The notes below the pieces were generated by a model. It was not told where the DNA came from and did not search any database. It was given only the letters and a program-made list of their open reading frames with translations. From Treponema sp. (GTDB lineage Bacteria > Spirochaetota > Spirochaetia > Treponematales > Treponemataceae): a DNA stretch of 34,886 bases. Below, one piece after another: positions 16,942-23,934 of the stretch. Numbering within the stretch: position 1 is the first letter of the stretch; each line of letters begins with the position of its first letter. The stretch covers positions 1 through 34,886 of the forward strand of contig JAEETM010000038.1 of NCBI GenBank assembly GCA_016290335.1, given 5' to 3'. The position numbers and the translations under genes are program-made.

Positions 16942-18495
16942 ATGGAAAACACAGAGAATAACGAACTTACACCAAAACAGATTGTAGAAAAGCTTAATCA
17001 ATACATAATCGGGCAGGAAAAGGCAAAAAAGGCTGTTGCTGTTGCTTTGCGTAACAGATTCCGCCGCTTAAAGCTGCCTGAAGAAATCCGCGATGAAGTA
17101 GCACCAAAGAATATTCTTATGATTGGACCTACTGGTGTTGGTAAAACTGAAATTGCACGACGTCTTGCAAAATTGTGCGGGGCTCCGTTCCTTAAGGTTG
17201 AAGCTACAAAGTATACCGAGGTTGGTTATGTGGGCCGCGATGTAGAAAGCATGATCCGCGATTTGATGGCCGTTGGTTACAGTGATGTAAAAGCCGAAAT
17301 GGAAGACCAGCTCAGGGAAAAATCACAGAGCATTGTTGAAGAAAGACTTCTGGACCTTTTGCTTCCTGGAACCGGTAAGAAAGATAAAGAAAAGCAGAAA
17401 AAAGAAGCTTCATCAAATGCTGCTCCAGATGGCGGTTTTATAACTCAGGCCGGCCCTAACGAAATAACAATTGACTTGAAGAAGGTCGCTGCTGATTTGC
17501 AGGATTCTTTTGGACAGGTTATACAGGAAGATGATGGATTAAAATCTGCTAATATTGACAGTTTTGATAATGGTGGTTCTGCCAATAGTTCAGAAGGCGA
17601 TTCAGATAAGAACTCAACCCGAGAAAAGTTCCGCCAGTGGCTTAGAGAAGGCAGACTTGAAGAACGCGAAGTTGACCTGATGGTAAGCCGTCAGCAGTCA
17701 ATGCCGAATATGGAAATTATTGCAGGCGGTTCAATAGATGATTTACAGAACAGCATGCAGGGAATAATTAATCTTATGAATGGCGGCGGTAGACCTAAAA
17801 AGCGTTCTGTCACAATTAAAGAAGCCCGAAAAATCCTTACTGAAGAAGTGCTTGATTCAATGGTTGACCACGACAAAATTGCTGACGAAGCTAAAAAGCG
17901 TGTAGAGCAGAGTGGAATTATCTTTATTGATGAAATTGACAAGATTGCCGTTCATGGTGAAAGCCATGGTCAGGACGTAAGCCGCGAAGGTGTCCAGCGC
18001 GATATTCTTCCGATTGTTGAAGGAAGCAATGTAAATACAAAGTTTGGAGTTGTAGATACAACCCATATCCTCTTTATTGCAGCCGGTGCGTTCAGTGTTG
18101 CCGCTCCAAGCGATTTGATTCCAGAGCTTCAGGGCCGTTTCCCTCTTCGTGTAGAACTTGATTCACTCCACAAAGAAGATTTTAAGAGAATCCTTCACGA
18201 GCCAAAGAACAGTCTTATTATGCAGTATACATCTCTGCTGGAAACAGAAGGTGTTAAGCTCAATATCACTGAAGAAGCAATTGACCGCATGAGCTTTGTT
18301 GCTGAAGATGTAAATGCCCGTGCTGAAAATATTGGTGCACGCCGTCTTCATACAATTATGGAGAAGGTGCTTGCAGACATTAACTTTGAAGCAGACGAGC
18401 ATAAAGGTGAGACAATAACAATCGATGCGGCTTATGTAGATTCTAAGCTTACCGATGTAGTTCAGAGCGAAGATTTGTCCAGGTATATTCTGTAG
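16942..18495 (+). CDS. hslU: ATP-dependent protease ATPase subunit HslU (ClpY)
   Basis: HslU is an AAA+ unfoldase that feeds substrates to HslV. The Walker A motif GPTGVGKT lies at 62-69, Walker B IIFIDEIDKI at about 326-335, and a pore-loop region KYTEVGYVGRDVE near residue 90. The arginine-rich ENIGARRLHT sensor-2 segment and the C-terminal SEDLSRYIL, which inserts into HslV, are both present. At 517 residues it is about 60-75 longer than most HslU proteins. The excess is a charged, Ser/Asn/Asp-rich stretch in the substrate-binding I domain (about residues 145-230). The stop is TAG 18493-18495, and the next base starts a long palindrome. Confidence 0.96.
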   Translation: MENTENNELTPKQIVEKLNQYIIGQEKAKKAVAVALRNRFRRLKLPEEIRDEVAPKNILMIGPTGVGKTEIARRLAKLCGAPFLKVEATKYTEVGYVGRDVESMIRDLMAVGYSDVKAEMEDQLREKSQSIVEERLLDLLLPGTGKKDKEKQKKEASSNAAPDGGFITQAGPNEITIDLKKVAADLQDSFGQVIQEDDGLKSANIDSFDNGGSANSSEGDSDKNSTREKFRQWLREGRLEEREVDLMVSRQQSMPNMEIIAGGSIDDLQNSMQGIINLMNGGGRPKKRSVTIKEARKILTEEVLDSMVDHDKIADEAKKRVEQSGIIFIDEIDKIAVHGESHGQDVSREGVQRDILPIVEGSNVNTKFGVVDTTHILFIAAGAFSVAAPSDLIPELQGRFPLRVELDSLHKEDFKRILHEPKNSLIMQYTSLLETEGVKLNITEEAIDRMSFVAEDVNARAENIGARRLHTIMEKVLADINFEADEHKGETITIDAAYVDSKLTDVVQSEDLSRYIL

Positions 18496-18701
18496 GGAAA
18501 TCAGTTTTATAAACACTTAAACAAAAAATAGCTTCCAGTCGAGTTTCGTATTTAAAAACCGCAGGCTCGCCTGCTACACGCTGATGTGCCTTGTAATTAT
18601 ATACGTTTGCCGCTAAAGCGGCAGCACATCAGAGTGTTTTTTAAATACGATCCTCTCCTTCGCGCTATTTTTTTTGAACACTATTTATAAAACTGATTTC
18701 C
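18496..18701. repeat. 206-bp imperfect palindrome between convergent genes (MITE-like or bidirectional terminator)
   Basis: Nested complementary arms fill the whole intergenic space. The 18-base arm starting GGAAATCAG (18496-18513) matches 18684-18701 perfectly. AAAAAATAGC (18523-18532) matches 18664-18673. TCGTATTTAAAAA (18546-18558) matches 18638-18650. CTGATGTGC (18581-18589) matches 18624-18632. Two small hairpins sit near the centre: GCAGG/CCTGC (18561-18574) and GCCGC/GCGGC (18609-18622). Flanking 12-mers TATTCTGTAGGG (18486-18497) and TATTCTATAGGG (18706-18717) differ at one position. It has no coding capacity. A T-run (18668-18675) and its mirrored A-run could let it end transcription from both sides. 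Confidence 0.85.
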
Positions 18702-18709
18702 AACTTATT

Positions 18710-19972
18710 CTATAGGGTGGCTCTTAAAATCTTCCAGATTGAATGGTATTTACGTACATTAAGTAGCCGGTCATTTATTAGGTGGTCGGTGTATAGCTCG
18801 TAGTGGAGGCCTTCGTCGTCGGTGAAGTTGAAGTTGGTGCGGCTGAAAACTGAGCTGTCCGGGATTCTGCTGATTGGAAGCTCAAGTTTTTTGCAGTCAG
18901 AGGCTACGTCTGCCGGGCTTAGGCTTGCATCTGGTTCAAAAACAAAGCGGTCTAGGTAAAGGCTGAATCTGCCAGTACCAAGCAGCTTTTCTTCGTGGTC
19001 GGCATTTATAGTACGCAGACTTACTCCCTCATCATAAATCAGGGGCTTTTCTCCAGCAAATCCGGCCACATAATCCCTGTAAAAGCTTTCCTGCCAGGCA
19101 TCCCATTCGCCGTAATGTTTAAATGGAAAAGCTTTATTTGTAAAAAATCCATATTCATCTAATTCAGTGCTGAGTCCACAGTTTGTACAGAAAACCGAGT
19201 TGTCTTTAGATTTTATGCTTCCAATCGTTTTACAGGCAGGGCAGACGCAAACCCCACATTCCATACCGTAAGCTAAAGCTTTTCCACGGTAGCGGATTGG
19301 TTTTTGAGACTGTTTTTCGTAAGCATCAAAATATATATCCTTGCTGATTAAATCAGTAATTTCCTGCTGAGACAGTTTTTTTAAGTCCTCGGGTGAATAA
19401 ATGTTTACGATTTGTCCACTCCATCCGCCCTTGCCACCTTTTCGTCTGCCAAAGCCCCAGCGTGGAAGAGTAAGGTAACCGCCTTCAATTCGGACTGTAA
19501 CAAGGGAGGCTCCAGAGATTTTTACCAGCTTTCCGGTTGCAGCCTCTACAGGTAAGGTTTTGCCGTTAAAGGTTCTGCCTCCTTCCGGGAAAATACAAAC
19601 GCTTTTGCCTTCCTTGAGGTAGCGGATTGTTTTCATTACTGCGAGTGTGTCGGAGGCGCCTTTTATTTTAGAAATAGGTGCAAAGCCCCAGACAAGAAGC
19701 TTGGAAAAATTGCCTTTACGAAAGCAGTTTTCGCTGGCCAGAAAATAAAACTGGTTCTTTATCAGCCCGGCAAGTAGCAAGGGGTCGTAATCTGTTGTAT
19801 GATTTGCAAGAATAATTGCAGGTTTTGGAAGTGTAACCGGTTTTGCAAAATCAAAATGATAAAAGAGTGTAAATACAGGACGTATAAGAGTAGAAACTAT
19901 TCTATAGCAAGTGTTAAGCCGTCTTTCTGTGCGCGTTTTTATAATTTTTTGTTTTTTTTCGTCCTTTTCCAT
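18710..19972 (-). CDS. PlsC-type acyltransferase with C-terminal zinc ribbon
   Basis: The product is 420 residues. The N-terminal half is a lysophosphatidic-acid-type acyltransferase (PlsC) domain: catalytic NHTTDYD (H58-x4-D63) and the glycerophosphate-binding FPEGGRTF (128-135). Such enzymes acylate lysophospholipids at the membrane. The C-terminal half is unusual for the family. It holds two Cys pairs, C244-x2-C247 and C262-x2-C265, with nearby C239 and C242, like a zinc ribbon, and then about 150 residues I do not recognise. The start ATG 19972 has no strong Shine-Dalgarno sequence. The gene opposes hslU and diverges from the ABC operon. The substrate is unknown, so I give no symbol. Confidence 0.85.
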   Translation of the reverse strand: MEKDEKKQKIIKTRTERRLNTCYRIVSTLIRPVFTLFYHFDFAKPVTLPKPAIILANHTTDYDPLLLAGLIKNQFYFLASENCFRKGNFSKLLVWGFAPISKIKGASDTLAVMKTIRYLKEGKSVCIFPEGGRTFNGKTLPVEAATGKLVKISGASLVTVRIEGGYLTLPRWGFGRRKGGKGGWSGQIVNIYSPEDLKKLSQQEITDLISKDIYFDAYEKQSQKPIRYRGKALAYGMECGVCVCPACKTIGSIKSKDNSVFCTNCGLSTELDEYGFFTNKAFPFKHYGEWDAWQESFYRDYVAGFAGEKPLIYDEGVSLRTINADHEEKLLGTGRFSLYLDRFVFEPDASLSPADVASDCKKLELPISRIPDSSVFSRTNFNFTDDEGLHYELYTDHLINDRLLNVRKYHSIWKILRATL

Positions 19973-20032
19973 AATATCAGCAAAAAAAAATTATTTTTTT
20001 AATAATATCACACTTTAAAAAATTAATCTGTA

Positions 20033-20041
20033 TGTTATACT
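20033..20041 (+). promoter_or_regulatory. Candidate extended -10 promoter of the ABC operon
   Basis: TGTTATACT at 20033-20041 is an extended -10 element (TG-n-TATACT). The -35 region is weak (TTTAAA at 20014-20019). Transcription would start near 20048 and give a leader of about 85 bases that contains the hairpin at 20060-20099. Confidence 0.45.
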
Positions 20042-20059
20042 ATTATTATACATAGATAC

Positions 20060-20099
20060 AGAGTGCGATTTTTTTTTAAACGTACACGCATTCTTTTTT
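20060..20099 (+). terminator. Terminator-like hairpin in the ABC-operon leader (possible attenuator)
   Basis: AGAGTGCG (20060-20067) pairs with CGCATTCT (20087-20094), with one G-T pair, around a 19-base loop that begins with a long T tract. A further T-run (20095-20099) follows, then the permease start 35 bases on. Placed between promoter and first gene, it could act as a conditional terminator. The long loop makes the hairpin only moderately stable. Confidence 0.4.
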
Positions 20100-20133
20100 A
20101 ACGGACACAAAAAATAATAAGCAGGTTAAAAAA

Positions 20134-20901
20134 ATGAAATCAAAATTGGTTTTTAAAAATGCGGGATATTTTTTGGAATATGTTGCACTAATCATCTCTG
20201 TAATTGTGGTATGGATTATTATGGGAAACGAAGGAAAACTTAATCCTGTAGTAATGCCAACCCTGCAGAAAATCGGTAAAACTTTTAAAACTCTTTTTTT
20301 GAAGGGAACTCTCATAAAGCATTGCGGAATAAGTATTGGTCGTGTTCTTAAAGGCTATGGTATTTCCGTTGCACTTGGAGTTACTCTGGGAATCCTTATA
20401 GGTCTTTCTCATCATCTTGAACGAATTACCCAGCTTTTAGTACAGATTATAAAGCCTATTCCGCCAATTGCCTGGATTCCGCTTGTAATTCTCTGGTTTG
20501 GAATTGGAGAAAGCGGCAAGGTATTCCTTATCTTCCTGGGCGGATTTTTCACAATTCTTGTAAATGTAATTGACGGTATTAAACAGACAGACGAGCGCCT
20601 TGTTGAAGTTTCAAAGGTAATGGAGATTCCTCTCTGGAAACATATTTTTAAGCTTGTACTTCCGGGTGCGCTTCCAAACATCTTTACAGGACTCAGAGTT
20701 GGACTAACTTCCTGCTGGATGTGTGTTGTTGCGGCAGAGCTTGTTTCATCAACAACAGGATTAGGATATATGATTATGGATGCACGTCAGTATGGACAGA
20801 CTGATGTTGTTATAACGGGAATGATTACGATTGGCCTTATTGGAAAAATAATGGATTCCCTGTTGCATTTGATTGAAAGCAAGATTGTAGTCTGGAACTA
20901 A
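20134..20901 (+). CDS. ABC transporter permease, NitT/TauT (SsuC-like) family
   Basis: The product is 255 residues with about six membrane helices. It is the inner-membrane channel of an importer of the nitrate/sulfonate/taurine class. The BPD_transp signature is clear: KVMEIPLWKHIFKLVLPGALPNIFTGLR in outline, with the EAA-loop glycine, followed by VAAELVSSTTGLGYMIMDARQ. PPIAWIPLVILWFGIGESGKVFLI is the other family segment, shortened here to its key Pro and Trp residues. It starts the operon and is followed after 12 bases by the ATPase gene. The substrate cannot be told: candidates include sulfonates, taurine, nitrate, cyanate or pyrimidine precursors. Confidence 0.92.
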   Translation: MKSKLVFKNAGYFLEYVALIISVIVVWIIMGNEGKLNPVVMPTLQKIGKTFKTLFLKGTLIKHCGISIGRVLKGYGISVALGVTLGILIGLSHHLERITQLLVQIIKPIPPIAWIPLVILWFGIGESGKVFLIFLGGFFTILVNVIDGIKQTDERLVEVSKVMEIPLWKHIFKLVLPGALPNIFTGLRVGLTSCWMCVVAAELVSSTTGLGYMIMDARQYGQTDVVITGMITIGLIGKIMDSLLHLIESKIVVWN

Positions 20902-20913
20902 CGGAGCGTTGAA

Positions 20914-21708
20914 ATGGAAGATGCAAAGGAAACTGTTGAAATAAATGAAGACGCTTACATTAAGGTTGAACATATAACCAAGTTTTTTAATCAGGGTGCC
21001 GATAAGCTCCAGATTCTTGACGATGTAAGCTTTTCTGTAAATAAAGGCGAAATGGTCTGCATAGTAGGAGCCAGCGGTTGTGGAAAGAGTACCCTGCTGC
21101 GTGCCATTGCGGGGCTTGATTCTGATTATTCAGGTCTTATTGAAGTTAATGGCGAGGTTGTATCAAAACCGCAGAAGAGCAGGGGAATTGTTTTTCAGGA
21201 ACCAAGGCTTTTTCCGTGGATGACCGTATGGCAGAATATAAAATACGGTTTATCCGGCATGAACAAGGAAGAAAGACAAAGACTTGTAAATCAGCATATA
21301 AAGCTTGTCGGGCTGGAGGGCTTTGAAAAGGCTTATCCGCGCCAGCTTTCGGGCGGTATGGCACAGAGAACCGGTATTGCCCGTGCTCTGGTAAATAATC
21401 CTCCGGTATTGCTTCTGGACGAGCCTTTTGGTGCGCTTGATACGTTTACAAAAATGACCATGCAGAAGGAGCTTAAGCGCATTCAGAAGGAATCGGGTAC
21501 TACCATGATTCTTGTTACTCACGATATTGAAGAAGCTGTGTTCCTTGCAGATAAGGTAATTGTATTTTCTGCCCGACCGGGAACCATTAAAGATATTATT
21601 ACTGTTGATTTGCCTGAGGTTGATGGAAAATATCGTGACAGAAACAGCATTGAGTTTTTGAATGTGCGAAAACAGATTTACGGACATTTTTTTGAAGAAG
21701 AAGCTTAA
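20914..21708 (+). CDS. ABC transporter ATP-binding protein, NitT/TauT (SsuB-like) family
   Basis: The product is 264 residues, the cytoplasmic ATPase of the importer. Walker A is GASGCGKST (52-60), the Q-loop is VFQEPRLFPWM (family-typical FPW), the signature is LSGGMAQRTGIARAL, Walker B is VLLLDEPFGALD, and the switch His is in ILVTHDIEEA. The phrase LFPWMTVWQNI places it with the SsuB/TauB/NrtD group. An N-terminal extension of about 15 acidic residues precedes the fold. Start ATG 20914 lies 12 bases after the permease stop with GGAG upstream. The binding-protein gene follows after 50 bases. Confidence 0.93.
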   Translation: MEDAKETVEINEDAYIKVEHITKFFNQGADKLQILDDVSFSVNKGEMVCIVGASGCGKSTLLRAIAGLDSDYSGLIEVNGEVVSKPQKSRGIVFQEPRLFPWMTVWQNIKYGLSGMNKEERQRLVNQHIKLVGLEGFEKAYPRQLSGGMAQRTGIARALVNNPPVLLLDEPFGALDTFTKMTMQKELKRIQKESGTTMILVTHDIEEAVFLADKVIVFSARPGTIKDIITVDLPEVDGKYRDRNSIEFLNVRKQIYGHFFEEEA

Positions 21709-21758
21709 GAAGAGACTTGGAGTTTTAATAAAGTTATATTTTTTAAAGGAGAAAATAT

Positions 21759-22754
21759 ATGAAAAAATTAACAAAAATAATGCTTTTTGCATTAGTTGCA
21801 ATCAGTGCATTTACTGGTTGCAGCAAGAAAGAAGCAAAGAAAGGTCAGAGAACGGTTAATATCGCTATCCAGCCTTCTGCTGCATTTATGCCGCTTTATC
21901 TTTGCCGTGAAAAAGGCTGGATTGAAGAAGCTCTTGCTGCTTCTCAGGTAACAGTTAAGTGGAATGATTTTGAATCAGGACCTCCAATCAACGAATCTCT
22001 TGCTGCCGGTCTTTCTGATATTGGTACAAACGGTGACGTTCCTACAGTTTCTGCAATTGCTGCCGGACAGAAGGTAACTATTGTTGGTGTTCCTGGAAAC
22101 GGTCCAGATGCTTATGCAATGCTTGCAAAGGCAGATAACAATACAATGAACTCTGATGCCGACATGAAGGGCAAGAAAATTGCTACAGTAATCGGTTCTA
22201 CAGGTCATAACCTTATTAAAAAGCTTCTTTCAAAGAATGGTCTTACTTTTGATGATATTGAACTTATTAACATTGCTGCCGGTGATGCAGGAATCGTTCT
22301 TTCTACAGGTCAGGTTGATGCAGTTGTAATCTGGGAACCAAATGTAACACGTCTTGTTGATAACGGAACTGCAAAAATCATTGCAAAAGGTTCAGATACA
22401 AACCTCCGCGGAACAAACACATTCCTTGCACGCGATGAATATATTAAGGCTAACCCTGATGTAATCAGTGTAATTCTTGAGCAGTTTGCACGTGCCGTAA
22501 AAGAGCTTCCAAACACAGATGCAGCTACTTTGCAGAAGGTTGCAGATGACCTTAAGCTTACACCGGAACAGGTTTTGAGACTTTACAAAAAGTATGGTTT
22601 TGCCGTACAGTGCGATGCAGTTGATACAGCTGCCCTTCAGGATACATGCAGCTTCCTTGTAAGCATTGGACGTCTTGAAGCTGAATACAGCGTAAAGGAT
22701 TATGTTGATAATTCTTACTTTAATAATTCAAAAGCAGCCAGTTATTTGAAGTAA
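21759..22754 (+). CDS. ABC transporter substrate-binding lipoprotein (SsuA/NMT1-like)
   Basis: The product is 331 residues. The signal MKKLTKIMLFALVAISAFTG ends at Cys21 (F-T-G-C, a slightly atypical lipobox), so it should be a lipoprotein facing the periplasm. The mature domain follows the NMT1/SsuA plan: VNIAIQPSAAFMPLYLCREKGW in outline at the N-terminus, NESLAAGLSDIGTNGDVPTV in the substrate-cleft region, the hinge GKKIATVIGSTGH, and LSTGQVDAVVIWEPNV late. It delivers the ligand to the permease at 20134. A strong AAAGGAG site precedes ATG 21759. The ligand cannot be assigned. A palindromic repeat and terminator follow the stop. Confidence 0.92.
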   Translation: MKKLTKIMLFALVAISAFTGCSKKEAKKGQRTVNIAIQPSAAFMPLYLCREKGWIEEALAASQVTVKWNDFESGPPINESLAAGLSDIGTNGDVPTVSAIAAGQKVTIVGVPGNGPDAYAMLAKADNNTMNSDADMKGKKIATVIGSTGHNLIKKLLSKNGLTFDDIELINIAAGDAGIVLSTGQVDAVVIWEPNVTRLVDNGTAKIIAKGSDTNLRGTNTFLARDEYIKANPDVISVILEQFARAVKELPNTDAATLQKVADDLKLTPEQVLRLYKKYGFAVQCDAVDTAALQDTCSFLVSIGRLEAEYSVKDYVDNSYFNNSKAASYLK

Positions 22755-22793
22755 TGTCATTCCCGTACTTGATACGGGAATCCAAATGACATT
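22753..22793. repeat. Palindromic intergenic repeat (REP-like)
   Basis: The outer arms AATGTCAT (22753-22760) and ATGACATT (22786-22793) enclose the inner arms TTCCCGTA (22760-22767) and TACGGGAA (22773-22780) around loop CTTGA. The same plan, TGTCAT then a palindrome with a CTTGA loop, occurs on the minus strand at 15334-15360. It begins inside the stop codon of the binding-protein gene. Confidence 0.8.
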
Positions 22794-22802
22794 TGTTATA
22801 AG

Positions 22803-22838
22803 TGCCGTCGGATATTAAATCTGGCGGCATTTTTTTTT
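22803..22838 (+). terminator. Rho-independent terminator of the ABC operon
   Basis: TGCCGTCGGA (22803-22812) pairs with TCTGGCGGCA (22820-22829), with two G-U pairs, around TATTAAA, and is followed by nine T residues. It separates the transporter operon from the flagellar operon. Confidence 0.85.
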
Positions 22839-22839
22839 C

Positions 22840-22866
22840 TAAACTATTTTTTTTAATCTCCGACAA
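22840..22866 (+). promoter_or_regulatory. Candidate sigma-28 (FliA-type) promoter before flgB
   Basis: TAAACTAT (22840-22847) and TCCGACAA (22859-22866) are separated by exactly 11 bases. The enterobacterial sigma-28 consensus is TAAAGTTT-N11-GCCGATAA: the TAAA core and six of eight bases in the -10 element agree. It lies about 40 bases before flgB, right after the terminator. A TAAAAT at 22878-22883 could instead serve as a sigma-70 -10 box, without a good -35. Confidence 0.5.
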
Positions 22867-22905
22867 TCAACTAGATGTAAAATAATTTTTTAAAGGGAGA
22901 TTAAA

Positions 22906-23322
22906 ATGAACAGTTTTACCAGAGCCGTTGACCTGCTTCAGCGGGAGATGGACGTAACTTCACTGCGTTATCAGGTTAGTGCAAACAACCTTGCAAACAG
23001 CGAAGTTCCTAATTTCAAGCGTTCCGTTGTCAATTTTGAAAGCGAACTTAAACGTGCTTTTGATTCTGAAAAAATCGCAAAGGAATCTTTTCACCTTACA
23101 ACTACTGATCCGCGACACATTCAGATAAATACTCCTTATGATTACCGTGATGTAGAGCCTCGCCGCGTACTTGATTACACTACAACTGCTAAAGCCAACG
23201 GCAACAATGTAGACGCCGAAACCGAAGCCAACAACATCTTACAGATCCAGATGCAGTACCGTTTACTCACCCAGCTTACAAGCTTTGAGTTCGAACAGGT
23301 CACAACCGCTATGAAAAAATGA
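22906..23322 (+). CDS. flgB: Flagellar basal-body proximal rod protein FlgB
   Basis: The product is 138 residues, the usual size. FlgB forms part of the rod that crosses the periplasm, in spirochaetes the base of the periplasmic flagellum. The N-terminal rod motif reads VSANNLANSEVPNFKRSVVNFE in outline (about 25-46; A-N-N-L-A-N is diagnostic). The C-terminus is a helix ending in LLTQLTSFEFEQVTTAMKK. It has no signal peptide, since it leaves by the flagellar type III system. ATG 22906 has AAAGGGAG upstream. It leads the operon, and an unusual 101-base spacer with inverted repeats separates it from flgC. Confidence 0.96.
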   Translation: MNSFTRAVDLLQREMDVTSLRYQVSANNLANSEVPNFKRSVVNFESELKRAFDSEKIAKESFHLTTTDPRHIQINTPYDYRDVEPRRVLDYTTTAKANGNNVDAETEANNILQIQMQYRLLTQLTSFEFEQVTTAMKK

Positions 23323-23324
23323 TA

Positions 23325-23400
23325 CTAGTTTTGCAAAGCAAAACTAGAAGCGGCAGATGAAAAAATTGGAGTTTGAAATATAACTGACACTGCCGCTAGC
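23325..23400. repeat. Nested inverted-repeat element between flgB and flgC
   Basis: CTAGTTTTGC (23325-23334) and GCAAAACTAG (23338-23347) form a perfect 10-bp stem around AAA. GCGGCAG (23350-23356) is repeated inverted as CTGCCGC (23390-23396), 33 bases apart, and TAG flanks both. No T-run follows, so it is not a classical terminator. The 9-mer AAGCGGCAG and 8-mer TGCCGCTA also occur in the large palindrome at 18608-18624. Confidence 0.7.
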
Positions 23401-23423
23401 AATGAGAAAATAGGAGAAATTAA

Positions 23424-23882
23424 ATGGGCATATTCACCAGTATAAATATTGCGGCAACCGGTATGGCTGCTGAACGCCTTAGAAGCGACGTAATTTCAAA
23501 CAATATAGCAAACGCCTCAACTACAAGAACTCAGGAAGGCGGTGCTTTTAAAAAATCAAGTGTAATTCTTCGTCCTGTAAGCGACAAAAGTGCACAGTGG
23601 AGATCACCTTTTACCCCATCATCACTTGATAACGGACCTGGAAAGGGCGTAAAGGTTCTTGAAATCAGAAAAGATACATCTCAGGGAAGACTTGTTTATG
23701 ATCCTGATCATCCTGATGCAATAAAGTCCGGACCTAATGCAGGTTATGTAGAATATCCTAACGTAAACATTGTTAATGAAATGGTTGATTTGATTTCGGC
23801 TTCACGTGCTTATGAAGCGAATGCAACTGTTGTAGACGGTGCCAAGGATATGTTTAAGGCTGCTCTTGATATAGGACGATAG
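23424..23882 (+). CDS. flgC: Flagellar basal-body rod protein FlgC
   Basis: The product is 152 residues. FlgC is the second proximal rod subunit. It starts with the rod-family motif: INIAATGMAAERLRSDVIS, then NNIANASTTRTQEGG (about 25-39). The C-terminus reads EYPNVNIVNEMVDLISASRAYEAN in outline, with the conserved V-N-x-x-x-E-M-V-x-L and S-R-A-Y-E-x-N motifs. TAGGAG precedes ATG 23424. fliE begins 52 bases after the stop. Confidence 0.97.
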   Translation: MGIFTSINIAATGMAAERLRSDVISNNIANASTTRTQEGGAFKKSSVILRPVSDKSAQWRSPFTPSSLDNGPGKGVKVLEIRKDTSQGRLVYDPDHPDAIKSGPNAGYVEYPNVNIVNEMVDLISASRAYEANATVVDGAKDMFKAALDIGR

Positions 23883-23888
23883 TCCCAT

Positions 23889-23917
23889 TTGACAAAAGAG
23901 CATAGTTGATTCATACT
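23889..23917 (+). promoter_or_regulatory. Candidate sigma-70 promoter before fliE
   Basis: A perfect -35 box TTGACA (23889-23894) is followed 17 bases later by CATACT (23912-23917, four of six). It starts seven bases after the flgC stop and would begin transcription just before the fliE ribosome-binding site (TAGGGTGG). This would give a very short leader. Confidence 0.4.
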
Positions 23918-23934
23918 GTTTTTAGGGTGGAAAT

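Noticed and set aside
21250..21801. Minus-strand open frame of 183 codons opposite the importer ATPase gene
   Set aside because: It is a mirror of a certain ABC ATPase, with low-complexity Phe/Ser/Asn composition and no recognisable family.
23325..23347. Hairpin after flgB as a terminator
   Set aside because: A perfect stem, but no T-run follows and the flagellar genes continue in the same direction.
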